The notes below the pieces were generated by a model that made no database searches, had not been told where the DNA came from, and saw only the letters and a list, made by a program, of their open reading frames with translations. Shown here in pieces: positions 1-7,408 of a stretch of DNA of 16,530 bases (the first letter of the stretch is position 1; each line of letters begins with the position of its first letter). The DNA comes from Pseudomonadota bacterium (GTDB lineage Bacteria > Pseudomonadota > Alphaproteobacteria > Reyranellales > Reyranellaceae). The DNA is taken from assembly GCA_023416135.1 (NCBI GenBank), contig JAEZIF010000255.1, positions 1 to 16,530 on the forward strand, given 5' to 3'. A program made the translations under genes and the position numbers.

Positions 1-87
1 CTGGCCCTGGAGCTGCGCCTCGAGCTGCGCCTGCAGCTGGTCCTGATCCTGGCTGGGATCGTCCTTGTGACCCTTGTGCTTGGACAT
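1..87 (-). CDS. N-terminus of a glutamine-rich small hypothetical protein (partial)
   Basis: Reading the minus strand from an ATG at 87 gives 29 uninterrupted codons that run off the left edge. The peptide begins MSKHKGHKDD and then becomes a Gln/Leu/Ala-rich repeat (QDQLQAQLEAQLQGQ), a heptad-like amphipathic pattern that could form a helix or a low-complexity surface. A good Shine-Dalgarno, AGGAG, lies about 8 bases upstream of the ATG (plus-strand ctcct at 97-101), which is the main reason to believe this short piece. A charged His/Lys head followed by Gln-rich repeats is familiar to me from uncharacterised rhizobial proteins, but I assign no function. Only the N-terminus is visible, so length and C-terminal domains are unknown. 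Confidence 0.6.
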   Translation of the reverse strand, partial: MSKHKGHKDDPSQDQDQLQAQLEAQLQGQ

Positions 88-476
88 TGAAAGTCTCCTG
101 ATTGATGATGGAGAACGTCCCGTCACGGCCAAGCCCGCTATTCATCTGCATGCGAGACATCGGCATCAACAAGCACGTCCAGATCAGGAACAACCACCTC
201 GGATTGCGCCCGAGCCAACGGCATCCTCAGCGCAGGCGGTATGCGGCTCAATCGGACTATTTGGACCCCGAACACTGTGCATGGGACTTGAGCGACCCCG
301 CTGCGGCGGTCACTTCGATCCGGTCAAACGAGCGCAACGCGATCCAGCAGCCCGCGCGTGCTGGGCGCGGGCGAGGTTGTCGCGATCCAGAAGCTGGTGA
401 TTGGCTCCTTGCCATCGCCATTCCAGATGTCATAGACGCCAGCGAGGCGAAGGGCTTAGCCGTCGGCTGGAAGTGA
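88..476. other. Intergenic stretch without a convincing gene
   Basis: Open frames exist on both strands (for example plus 102-476 and minus 257-535), but their translations are Arg/Pro/Ala-rich, lack recognisable motifs and have no good ribosome site. I see no tRNA, repeat array or clear terminator. The first bases hold the ribosome site, and presumably the promoter, of the minus-strand gene at 1-87. Confidence 0.5.
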
Positions 477-755
477 TGGTCTTCTTCGTCTTGGGAAGGG
501 CTCACGCTAGGTCGGCGCGCCGTCTGCGGTAACAACCACCATCGCCTTGAGCCCTTTCGACTGCTGCGCGCCGACGACGATGACCGCTCGCCGCTTTACG
601 CTCGGCCATTCGTCTGCAAGGCCTGCGGCAGCCGGGACGTAATCCTGTTCACGATCGACCACCAAGCCGCGCTGGACATGGCTTCTTCGATGGATTTCGC
701 TCTTCCTCCAATCCGTCGACGATCGTCCGAAGGCGGTAGGGTGATCGTAAAGTGA
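477..755 (+). pseudogene. Possible decayed zinc-ribbon ORF
   Basis: One plus-strand frame, open from the stop at 474-476 to a TGA at 753-755, contains FVCKACGSRDV (CxxC codons at 615-626). This is the usual second knuckle of small two-CxxC zinc-ribbon proteins common in rhizobia. About 30 residues upstream in the same frame is VCGNNHHRLEP (from 522). It resembles a first knuckle, but the second cysteine is replaced by Asn. There is no ATG, GTG or TTG start in frame ahead of it. I read this as a possible remnant of a small zinc-ribbon gene rather than a working one. The similarity is recalled by eye and is weak, and chance is a real alternative. Confidence 0.22.
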
Positions 756-816
756 GCTTGGCGGCAGCGTGCGGGCTCGCTGCATCGATTGAGTCGAGTC
801 CGCCGAAGGCCGCAGC

Positions 817-1419
817 TCACGTTCTCGGCTTGCGCCTGACGGCGGGTTTCTTCGACCATCGTTTGGCGAGCGCCTGAACCTCCCGGGCGAGCGCCTCAAG
901 GTCGACGTCGTGAGGATCGAACACACCGGTTCCGATCCACTCGGTGAACTCGGCATGGCGCTCATGCTTGGGATCGGCAAGGGCGGCGAGGAACTTTTCG
1001 TAACCGGGGATTCCGCCGACGTCCTCAGGCGGGCAGCGGCCGACGGCGTCGAGCAGGCGCGGATAGAGGACACCGGGAACAGCCGGTCCAACGCGCTCGA
1101 TCTTGATCGTGTGCTCCCAGCCGTCGCCGAAGTCGTAGAGGTAGCGCAGCGTCTTGGTGCGGAGGTCTTCGAGCACGTCAGCGAGCCGCGCCTTGCGTGC
1201 ATCGAGCGGGCCGTCACCCCAATCGGGGTCGGGAATGCCCCAGCCGACGTCCTGGGCGCGCAGTTCGTAGAGGTGACTATTGGCCCAGCCGAGCCCAGCC
1301 TGGAGGACGAGATGCAGACGGTCCAGGCGGATGGTGAGCGGCACCTCGATGCTCCGCAGAACCTGCGGCTCCGCATCGTCGAGCGTGATCTTCAGTCGGG
1401 CGATGGCATCGGCGGTCAT
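817..1419 (-). CDS. pRiA4b ORF-3-like protein
   Basis: This 200-residue protein matches the plasmid pRiA4b ORF-3 family (PF07929). Visible hallmarks are an N-terminal LKITLDDAEPQVLRSIEVP strand, the LHLVLQAGLGWANSHLYEL segment, the signature YLYDFGDGWEHTIKIE (about residues 92-107) and CPPEDVGGIPGYEKFL (about 129-144). The biochemical role of the family is not established; members often sit in mobile or plasmid DNA. The length is normal and the frame intact. The ATG at 1419 overlaps the TGA of an upstream IS66 transposase C-terminal remnant (ATGA at 1416-1419), so translation was probably coupled to the transposase and there is only a weak purine-rich ribosome site. The C-terminus is basic (KRWSKKPAVRRKPRT). 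I am confident of the family, not of the function. Confidence 0.88.
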   Translation of the reverse strand: MTADAIARLKITLDDAEPQVLRSIEVPLTIRLDRLHLVLQAGLGWANSHLYELRAQDVGWGIPDPDWGDGPLDARKARLADVLEDLRTKTLRYLYDFGDGWEHTIKIERVGPAVPGVLYPRLLDAVGRCPPEDVGGIPGYEKFLAALADPKHERHAEFTEWIGTGVFDPHDVDLEALAREVQALAKRWSKKPAVRRKPRT

Positions 1420-1630
1420 GCCGCCAGCTTACGGCGGACTTTCTCCCGTGCCCAGCTCCAGGGGGCAGCTCGCCGAGCCGGTTGGCCAGGTGCTCGGCGA
1501 AGCGGGCCAGCGCACCGGCCAGCCACGGGATCGAGCTCGTTGGGTTGGCCAGGAGACTGCAGAAGAGCGCCGCCCGTTGGACCGCCATGATCGGATCCGG
1601 CTAGACCACTGGTCCAGCGGTCATATGTCG
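1416..1630 (-). pseudogene. IS66-family transposase (TnpC) C-terminal remnant, frameshifted
   Basis: Three blocks in two minus-strand frames reconstruct the C-terminal tail of an IS66 TnpC (DDE_Tnp_IS66_C type). They are LAGSDHGG near 1604-1581, then QRAALFCSLL and WLAGALARFAEHLANRLGEL (about 1579-1466) in a second frame, then PWSWAREKVRRKLAA back in the first frame, ending with TGA at 1416-1418. The family pattern is roughly GSDxGGERAAAIYSLI, a TAKLN-x-DP block, WLADVLARIAEHP, then an LPW motif near the end; NELDP is visible in one frame. At least one inserted and one missing base separate the blocks, so no intact product is possible. The rest of the transposase and the IS66 accessory genes are absent upstream. 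The stop overlaps the ATG of the pRiA4b ORF-3-like gene. Confidence 0.72.
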
Positions 1631-1872
1631 GCGGCAATTCGGGCCTGCGTGCACTTGCGACCCGCCAGCGTGCCGGCAAAAAAGCTGGTCCCAGTGAAAG
1701 GGCGTTGTGGCCGTCACGGATCGATGTCGAGTGGATAGCGCCATGGCGGAATAGGTCAATTGCGCAGGCTGCCCAAAGCTTGAGTGTGCACGGAACTTGC
1801 AAACGGTACTCGTAGGGGTTGCTCTTCCAACTGTCGTTGACATCATCGGGGGTGACTCTTAGCCTCGCTCGA
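1631..1872. other. Intergenic stretch between IS66 debris and the frameshifted gene
   Basis: I find no persuasive coding frame here. It separates the minus-strand transposase remnant from the plus-strand peptidoglycan-binding-domain gene and probably contains the latter's promoter, but no clear -35/-10 pair stands out. No IS66-type terminal repeat was recognised. Confidence 0.4.
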
Positions 1873-2702
1873 ATGGCGATTGTCCTTTTTGCCTCCGTTG
1901 GCAGGATGGGTGGTGTCAACCGCACGGAGGACGTCCGCAAGGTTCAAGGCGCTCTCAACAAGGTCCCCAAGAGCGCGGGCGGGCCACCGAAGCCGCTGGA
2001 CCCCGACGGGAGTGCGGCTCCAAGACCATCGAAGCCATACAGCTGTTCCAGATCAAACATTTCGGCTGGAAGGGTACGGATGGACGGGTCGACGTGAATG
2101 GCCCAACACATCAGAAGCTCAACGAGTATGACACCGGGATCACGCCGCCAGCGGTCGAGGTTCCGACGAGCGAGAGCTTCAGCCTGCGGATCGATTCCGA
2201 GGTCAAGCAGAAGAACGTCGAGTGGCGGCTGCTGATTACCGACGAGGCCAACGAAATCTCCCGCCTCTACCGGTTGGAGCAATGGGTACCTTGGCCGAAG
2301 GAAAGGTTCGGGGAAGAGTGGAGCAAGCCCACTCCCTTGACGAGGCCGAAGCCAATCTCGGTGACCGATTTTCACGACGCCAAGTTTGCCTATCGATCAG
2401 CGCTCCACTACCACCCCAAGAAATTCCCGCAGGAGACCTGGATCAACGTTATGGCGCTGCAGCTCGTAGGAGACGCCAAGCAGACGAACTGCTTCAACAC
2501 GCCGACCAGAATGTGGGAATGCTGGGATGAGATGCGGAAGGACTTCGACAAGCCAGGCACCTATCAGGCCGAAGTGATGGGCCTTCTCAAATTGATCGAA
2601 GATGCAAACGTGCAAACCGTACCGTCCCCCTTCAGCGCGCCGACGGTGCCCGGACGGGACAGACCGGAGGTCGAAATCATGAAGCGACTGCGCCGCACCT
2701 AA
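1873..2702 (+). pseudogene. Peptidoglycan-binding-domain protein, frameshifted
   Basis: The first frame (from ATG 1873; ATG 1819 or 1906 also possible) encodes SVGRMGGVNRTEDVRKVQ followed by GALNKVP and GGPPKPLDPDG. The fold then continues in another frame from about 2013 as CGSKTIEAIQLFQIKHFGWK and DGRVDVNGPTHQKLNEYD. Joined, these form a recognisable peptidoglycan-binding-like domain: DVxxVQxALN, then DGxCGxxT, FQ, and VDxNGPT near its end. A single missing base near 2011 (GACGGGAG-TGC) splits the gene. After the junction the frame stays open to TAA at 2702, giving about 185 further residues (for example YHPKKFPQETWINVMALQL) that I do not recognise. No signal peptide is obvious. It may be a true pseudogene or a sequencing error in an otherwise intact gene of about 275 codons. 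Confidence 0.68.
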
Positions 2703-2712
2703 CTAAATGATA

Positions 2713-2736
2713 GGTCCAGGTGGGATCAGCTGGACC
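2713..2736 (+). terminator. Inverted repeat after the peptidoglycan-binding gene, possible terminator
   Basis: GGTCCAG (2713-2719) and CTGGACC (2730-2736) form a perfect 7-bp stem with a 10-base loop, starting 10 bases after the TAA at 2702. No T-tract follows, so it is either a weak or factor-dependent terminator or a 3' stabilising hairpin. Confidence 0.35.
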
Positions 2737-2875
2737 CATCGTGCCCAGTGAAACAAGCCCCGCCAAGGCGCTTTAGTACGCGCTTATCGAGCCATCTAAA
2801 GAAAGAGGCTATCGTCCCGCGTGCTACATGCACGTGTGGCGCGCAGGGGGCTGTCCAGCCCATACGGGCGGCAAT

Positions 2876-3103
2876 TTAGGAAGTGCGCTTTGGTGGCTGC
2901 TGCAGGAGCGTCTTGAGCTCGGCGATTTCCTTGCGGGTTGCCTTCAACTCGGCGCTGAGGATTTCCAAGCCGGTGGCGATGACGCTGAGTCCGTTGAAGA
3001 GCACCCAGTCGTCGCCAGCGCCTGGTTTCAATCGGCCGGCCGAGGCACCCAAGCCAACAACGATCGAAACAGGAATGAGAGCAGCTTCTGACGTCGCCAG
3101 CAT
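2876..3103 (-). CDS. Small hypothetical membrane/coiled-coil protein
   Basis: This 75-residue ORF has a plausible protein-like composition: an N-terminal hydrophobic stretch (AALIPVSIVVGLGASAG, about residues 7-23), a second apolar stretch (WVLFNGLSVIATGLEIL, about 33-49), then a charged helix with leucine spacing (LSAELKATRKEIAELKTLL, about 49-67) that looks like a coiled coil. The ribosome site before the ATG at 3103 is weak (GGTGA). It lies convergent to the frameshifted gene on the left and divergent from the SDR gene on the right. I do not recognise a family. It could be a small inner-membrane protein with a cytoplasmic coiled coil, but a fortuitous ORF cannot be excluded. Confidence 0.45.
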   Translation of the reverse strand: MLATSEAALIPVSIVVGLGASAGRLKPGAGDDWVLFNGLSVIATGLEILSAELKATRKEIAELKTLLQQPPKRTS

Positions 3104-3326
3104 GATTCACCGCAGGCTAGCGCAGAGAGGAGGGATGCGGCAGCAAAGTCAAACGAGCCTTCCGGGGGCCCGATGATCCAGCGACGCCGCTGCTGCCAGT
3201 CAAGCTGCTCTTATCAAAAGGCGCCATCTGAGCCGGCCTGGCCAGGCGACAGAGCCAAGTCCGATAGTATTGGTGACGAAGTTCGCCGAGAATACGAGGC
3301 TCATCAATCAACAATGGAGGCGGAAC

Positions 3327-4097
3327 ATGGGAAGGCTCGACGGCAAGGTCGCCGCGGTGACAGGAGGGGCATCGGGGATCGGCGAGGCCACGGTCAGGCG
3401 TTTCGTCGCCGAGGGTGCGAGCGTGGCATTCTGTGATCGCGACGGCGAGCGCGGCCAGCGCGTGGTGGGCGAGCTCGAGACCGCCGGCGCCAAGGTCGCC
3501 TTCATGCAGGCGGACGTGGGTACCGAGGCCGCATGCCTCGCCTTCGTCAACGGTGCCGCGCAGAAGTTCGGGCGCCTCGACATACTCGTCAACAACGCCG
3601 GCATCCGCAAATACGAGAAGATTGACGAGGCGAGCGCGGCGAGCTGGAACGAGATCCTCAACGTCAACCTGATGAGCTACGCCTTCTGTGCCAAGGCGGC
3701 GGTTCCGCTGATGCGCCGCGACAAGGGCGGCGGCGCCATCGTCAACGTCGCCTCCGTTCGTTCCGTCGTCGCCGGCGGCGGCAACCTCCAGTACGACACC
3801 ACCAAGGCCGCGATCGCGGGCCTGACACGGGCGCTCGCCGCCGACCACTCGCCGGAAGGTATTCGTGTAAACGCCGTCGGCCCCGGCCCGATATTCACGC
3901 CGTTCCATCAGCGCCGAATCGAAGCGGCCGGCGAGTCCGTCACGGAATACAACGCCAGGGCCGCGCAAGGCACCATGCTGAAGCGTCCGGGCCGGGCCGA
4001 GGAGGTCGCCGCCGCGATCCTGTTCTTGGCCTCCGACGACGCCTCCTACGTTACCGGCACCCTGCTGTTCGTGGACGGCGGCATGACGGCGCTGTGA
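3327..4097 (+). CDS. SDR family NAD(P)-dependent oxidoreductase
   Basis: This is a 256-residue classical short-chain dehydrogenase/reductase. The Rossmann glycine motif TGGASGIG is at residues 12-19. Asp37 at the end of the second strand (VAFCDRD) favours NAD(H) over NADP(H). NNAG is at 89-92, the structural Asn at 114 (NVNL), Ser143 in NVASVRS, and the catalytic YDTTK at 156-160. The C-terminus has the usual FLASDDASYVTGTLLFVDGG. The length is typical and no catalytic residue is missing. The start at 3327 is chosen because GGAGG at 3316-3320 lies 6 bases upstream and because the SDR fold begins at once (GRLDGKVAAVTGG). The substrate cannot be read from the sequence; the protein resembles the broad FabG/glucose-dehydrogenase-like group. 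It appears monocistronic, with over 300 bases to the next gene. Confidence 0.93.
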   Translation: MGRLDGKVAAVTGGASGIGEATVRRFVAEGASVAFCDRDGERGQRVVGELETAGAKVAFMQADVGTEAACLAFVNGAAQKFGRLDILVNNAGIRKYEKIDEASAASWNEILNVNLMSYAFCAKAAVPLMRRDKGGGAIVNVASVRSVVAGGGNLQYDTTKAAIAGLTRALAADHSPEGIRVNAVGPGPIFTPFHQRRIEAAGESVTEYNARAAQGTMLKRPGRAEEVAAAILFLASDDASYVTGTLLFVDGGMTAL

Positions 4098-4429
4098 GGG
4101 AATATTCGGCCGACGCTCACAGTCTATTGCCCGGTTTGCCGCACTGCCGCGCCTTCTCGGGCCGTGGATCGCAGCCCACGAGCTGGCCTAAGTAGCGTCC
4201 CCTTGTACAGGGCGAATTTGCACCCAGATCAGCTTGAATCATTGCTGTTCGCTCTGAACGCGGCGGGATCGGATGCGATGTCTTTGCAGCATTCGGCGAA
4301 TTTTCAGTAATGCTCCTGTCGTCCATCGCGATGGCATTGGATGGCCAGAGTGAGTCTACCGTGCTTGAGCGGCCATCGCGTTGCAGATGATCTTTGTATC
4401 GGAGTTGTCTCGCAGAAGGCGCGATCTCC
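4098..4429. other. 332-base intergenic region upstream of a DUF1269 gene
   Basis: I see no coding frame with protein-like content on either strand. A short inverted repeat (CCCT-TGTAC-AGGG at about 4200-4212) is present but small. The region should contain the promoter of the DUF1269 gene at 4430; I could not find a convincing sigma-70, heat-shock or EcfG (GGAAC/CGTT) pair by eye. Confidence 0.4.
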
Positions 4430-4885
4430 ATGAGCAGCTTTGTTGTCGCGATCTTCCCTGACGTAGCAAGCGCCCATGAAGGAATCCGTGTGCTGAAAGA
4501 GCTCGCCTCGGAAGACGTCATTCAGCTGCATGGCGCGGCTACGGTGACGAAGGAGGAAAGCGGAAAACTGACAATGCGTGTGATGGCCGACGATGGTCCG
4601 GCAATCGCAGCGGCAGGTGCCTTGCTAGGCGGACTGGCTGGTTTGGCGATCGGGCCGCTCGCCGCGGCCATCTTTGCGGCGGGCGGAGCGGTTTCCGGCG
4701 CCGCGGCCGGGCTGAGCCACCGTGGCGCGGGCGAGGCCTTTGCCGAAAAGGTGGCGCATGACCTTCCATTCAACTCCGCAGCGGTGGTTGCGGAGGTGAC
4801 CACCCAGAACCTGGCCATCCTTGTCGCCCGCCTGGAGGCGGTTGGCGGGGCCGTAGCCCGGCAAGAGCCAGTGGCCGGGGTGTAG
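4430..4885 (+). CDS. DUF1269-like membrane-associated protein
   Basis: This 151-residue protein begins MSSFVVAIFPDVASAHEGIR, a ferredoxin-like N-terminal half in which a residue or small molecule is handled by an alpha/beta fold (VLKELASEDVIQLHGAATVT). It is followed by a long Gly/Ala-rich hydrophobic centre (about residues 48-82, AAAGALLGGLAGLAIGPLAA and onward) with glycine-zipper spacing, then a soluble C-terminal half (ALVVAEVTT-like strand, LVARLEAVGG). This order matches the DUF1269 group found near stress genes. The function is unknown; membrane association is inferred from the apolar centre. The start at 4430 is favoured over an upstream in-frame codon because AGAAGG lies about 12 bases before it and because homologue-like sequence begins there. 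It lies upstream of ftsH on the same strand, 319 bases away. Confidence 0.72.
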   Translation: MSSFVVAIFPDVASAHEGIRVLKELASEDVIQLHGAATVTKEESGKLTMRVMADDGPAIAAAGALLGGLAGLAIGPLAAAIFAAGGAVSGAAAGLSHRGAGEAFAEKVAHDLPFNSAAVVAEVTTQNLAILVARLEAVGGAVARQEPVAGV

Positions 4886-5204
4886 CCTGGGCGGGGCCGC
4901 CGTCCGGTAAGTCGCTAAACGGGGTGACAGCACCTCGAATCAGGCCGATGATACCCAGCGGAGCTCAAGGTTCGACGTTCGCGATGAAGCGTCCGCGTCC
5001 GCGCTGATGTGAATTCGTCGAAAGATCGTCCGGGCGCAACCGATCACACGCTGCTCGTCGCCAAGCGTTGACGCCGGGTCCTGCGACATCAAAACAACCG
5101 CCCCGTTTCCGGCGGATCGAAGAGAGATCGACGGGCAAGCCATTCTTGCGGACAGCTTCACGGGAAGCCGTCCGTTGTCATCCCGTCGCAAGCGGGGCAT
5201 CGAA
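4886..5204. other. 319-base region upstream of ftsH
   Basis: No supported gene. A minus-strand frame (4940-5329) is open and overlaps the ftsH start, but it has no ribosome site and no recognisable domain, so I do not call it. The stretch presumably holds the ftsH promoter; no clear heat-shock-type promoter is visible. Confidence 0.4.
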
Positions 5205-7199
5205 ATGAACGCGTCAACCAAAGGCAGGCAAGCCGGTTCGAACGGAGGCTCGCGCGGGAAACCGGCCGGCCCGCCGACCATTCCGCCAGCCCGCATTTGG
5301 CTGGTGTTCCTTCTACTGCTGGTCCTCAACTACGTCTTCGTGACCCTGGTTTCGCCGGGGCAGGAACGTCCGGAGCCGATCTCTTACACGGTCTTCAGGA
5401 CTGAACTGGCAAAGGACAACGTTCAGGCGATCCACACTCAGGGAGATGCGATCGAAGGGAAGTTCAAATCCCCCGTCCAGTGGACGCCCCCGGCGGTAGA
5501 AGGCCAGCCTGCCCCCAAGACTCGCAGCATCGAGAACTTCACGACCCTCCTGCCGTTGTTCGTCGATCCCGGACTGGAAACGGAACTTGTAAAGCGTGGC
5601 GTCGATATCAGGGCCAAACCGATACAGACGGCATCGAATCCGTTGTTGTCACTTCTGTCGGCCTTCGGCCCCGCGCTTTTGATCATAGGCATCTATGTCT
5701 GGCTGTTCCGCCGCGCCGCGAAACAGGGTGGCGGAATGCTTGGAGCGTTCGGGGGCATTGGGAAAAGCAAGGCACGGCGCTTCGACCAGGAAAAGGAAAC
5801 GAAGGTCACCTTCGACGATGTTGCCGGCATCGAGGAGGCTGAGAATGAACTCGTCGAGATCGTCGACTTCCTCAAGAATCCGGAGAAGTACACCCGTCTT
5901 GGCGGGACAGCTCCGAAGGGCGTGCTTCTGGTAGGCGCGCCAGGCACCGGCAAGACCCTGCTGGCGCGAGCGGTGGCTGGCGAGGCAGGGGTGCCGTTCT
6001 TCTCGATGAGCGGATCCGAGTTCGTTGAAATGATCGTGGGCGTCGGCGCCTCACGCGTGCGCGACCTGTTCCAAGAGGCGCGCAAGCATGCTCCAGCCAT
6101 CATATTCATCGATGAGATCGACTCTATCGGCCGTGCCCGCGGCCAGGCGGTGCTCGGCGGAGCCAGCGAGCAGGAGCAGACGCTTAACCAGATACTGTCT
6201 GAAATGGATGGGTTCTCCGGCCGCGAAGGTGTGATCGTGCTTGCAGCAACCAACCAGCCCGACGTTCTCGACAGGGCGCTCTTGCGGCCGGGCCGGTTCG
6301 ATCGCCGTGTGGTTGTCAACTTGCCGGACAAAAGCGGCCGCGAGGCCATCCTTAAAGTCCACACCCGCAAGGTGCCACTTGCAGACGATGTCGATCTCGC
6401 AGAAGTCGCGCAGACGACCCCGGGCGTTTCCGGCGCCGACATCAGGAACCTTGTCAACGAAGCCGCCCTGCTCGCCGCACGGCGACACCAGGATCAAGTC
6501 CATCAGAAGGACTTCATCGACGCCTTGGAAAAGATCGTGCTCGGGCCCGAGCGCCCCATAATCCTGAGCGAGGCGGACAAGGAGCGTGTGGCATACCACG
6601 AGGGCGGACACGCCATCCTGGGACTTGTCGTGCCCGGCGCTGATCCGGTCCACCGTGTCAGCATCGTTCCACGCGGGCTGGCGCTCGGCGTCACTTATCA
6701 GCGGCCGCTCACGGACCGCTACAACTATTCCGAAGCCTATCTGCATGCGAAGATCGTCGGAATGCTGGGCGGTCGTGCGGCCGAGGAAGTGGTCTACGGC
6801 ACGAGAACCACGGGAGCCGAGAACGACATCGAGCAGGCTACGGCGTTAGCTCGCCAGATGGTCGCCCGCTGGGGCATGAGCGACAAGCTCGGCATGGTCC
6901 AGCTTGCTCCGCGTCAGAATAGCTGGGTCGGCTCTGCATCGCTGCCTGGCGCCAAGCCTTACAGCGAGGAAACGGCGAGACTCATTGATTTGGAGGTGGC
7001 ACGCATCATCCACGAGTGCCACGAAAAGGCGAAACGCCTGCTTACCGAACACCGTACCAGTCTCGACGCGCTGGCTGCAGCGCTGATGCAGCGGGAGTCG
7101 CTGGACGAAAAGGAGATACTTCAAGTGACTGGCCTGCCTCCGGCCCCGCCCCTGCCGGATCGTCAGAGAATGTCGGACGTGGCTGAGACCCCAAGGTGA
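5205..7199 (+). CDS. ftsH: ATP-dependent zinc metalloprotease FtsH
   Basis: FtsH is a membrane-anchored hexameric AAA+ protease that degrades misassembled membrane proteins and some regulators. Numbering from ATG 5205 (664 residues): first membrane segment about 31-49 (IWLVFLLLLVLNYVFVTLV), a periplasmic domain to about 145, second membrane segment about 146-168, AAA module with Walker A GAPGTGKT 244-251, pore motif FVEMIVGVGA from about 273, Walker B FIDEID 301-306, second region of homology ATNQPDVLDRALLRPGRFDR 348-367, zinc site HEGGH 465-469 and the third zinc ligand Asp541 in TGAENDIEQ. All catalytic residues are present. HEGGH replaces the commoner HEAGH, a tolerated position. A TTG at 5175 is an alternative start. 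DUF1269 genes on both sides suggest a dedicated stress paralogue rather than the housekeeping copy, which is inference. Confidence 0.96.
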   Translation: MNASTKGRQAGSNGGSRGKPAGPPTIPPARIWLVFLLLLVLNYVFVTLVSPGQERPEPISYTVFRTELAKDNVQAIHTQGDAIEGKFKSPVQWTPPAVEGQPAPKTRSIENFTTLLPLFVDPGLETELVKRGVDIRAKPIQTASNPLLSLLSAFGPALLIIGIYVWLFRRAAKQGGGMLGAFGGIGKSKARRFDQEKETKVTFDDVAGIEEAENELVEIVDFLKNPEKYTRLGGTAPKGVLLVGAPGTGKTLLARAVAGEAGVPFFSMSGSEFVEMIVGVGASRVRDLFQEARKHAPAIIFIDEIDSIGRARGQAVLGGASEQEQTLNQILSEMDGFSGREGVIVLAATNQPDVLDRALLRPGRFDRRVVVNLPDKSGREAILKVHTRKVPLADDVDLAEVAQTTPGVSGADIRNLVNEAALLAARRHQDQVHQKDFIDALEKIVLGPERPIILSEADKERVAYHEGGHAILGLVVPGADPVHRVSIVPRGLALGVTYQRPLTDRYNYSEAYLHAKIVGMLGGRAAEEVVYGTRTTGAENDIEQATALARQMVARWGMSDKLGMVQLAPRQNSWVGSASLPGAKPYSEETARLIDLEVARIIHECHEKAKRLLTEHRTSLDALAAALMQRESLDEKEILQVTGLPPAPPLPDRQRMSDVAETPR

Positions 7200-7241
7200 A
7201 TGGGCTAGCGAACGTTACCGGGGAAATCGCTGCCTGCTTGG

Positions 7242-7256
7242 GGGTGGTAACCACCC
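7242..7256. promoter_or_regulatory. Perfect palindrome downstream of ftsH (terminator or operator)
   Basis: GGGTGGT-A-ACCACCC is a perfect 7-bp inverted repeat about a single base, 43 bases after the ftsH stop. As RNA it can form a 6-bp GC-rich stem with a TAA loop, followed by GTTT, which is a weak terminator. Because the spacer is so short it could instead be a protein-binding site upstream of the DUF1269 gene at 7409. Confidence 0.38.
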
Positions 7257-7408
7257 GTTTCGGCTACGCGAATTGTCAGGATCGTACCGGCGCCCCGAAT
7301 GGGTTGGCTTGTATCACTGCATGAGCTAGCCTCGGAAGGTGCTCACGGAATGCTGGGATTGTGCCGGTTGGACGATTGAACCGAGAACCGCAACGTGGAG
7401 GACGAACC

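Noticed and set aside
1..87. CTG/CAG-rich repeated bases at the left edge as a possible DNA repeat array
   Set aside because: They are explained as codons for a Gln/Leu/Ala repeat in a minus-strand protein with a good ribosome site. No CRISPR-like spacing occurs anywhere in the window.
102..476. Plus-strand ORF of 124 codons near the left edge
   Set aside because: Its start overlaps the ribosome-site region of the opposing gene; the translation is low in apolar residues and rich in Arg/Pro, and no family is recognised.
910..1590. Plus-strand ORF (226 codons) opposite the pRiA4b ORF-3-like gene
   Set aside because: It is antisense to a strong family match, and its translation has no motif.
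3117..3968. Minus-strand ORF (283 codons) opposite the SDR gene
   Set aside because: The plus strand encodes a complete SDR with all catalytic residues and a good ribosome site; the reverse frame has no recognisable content.
4940..5329. Minus-strand ORF upstream of and overlapping ftsH
   Set aside because: It overlaps the ftsH start antisense, has no ribosome site and shows no recognisable domain. Part of it looks protein-like by eye, but this is not enough to call.
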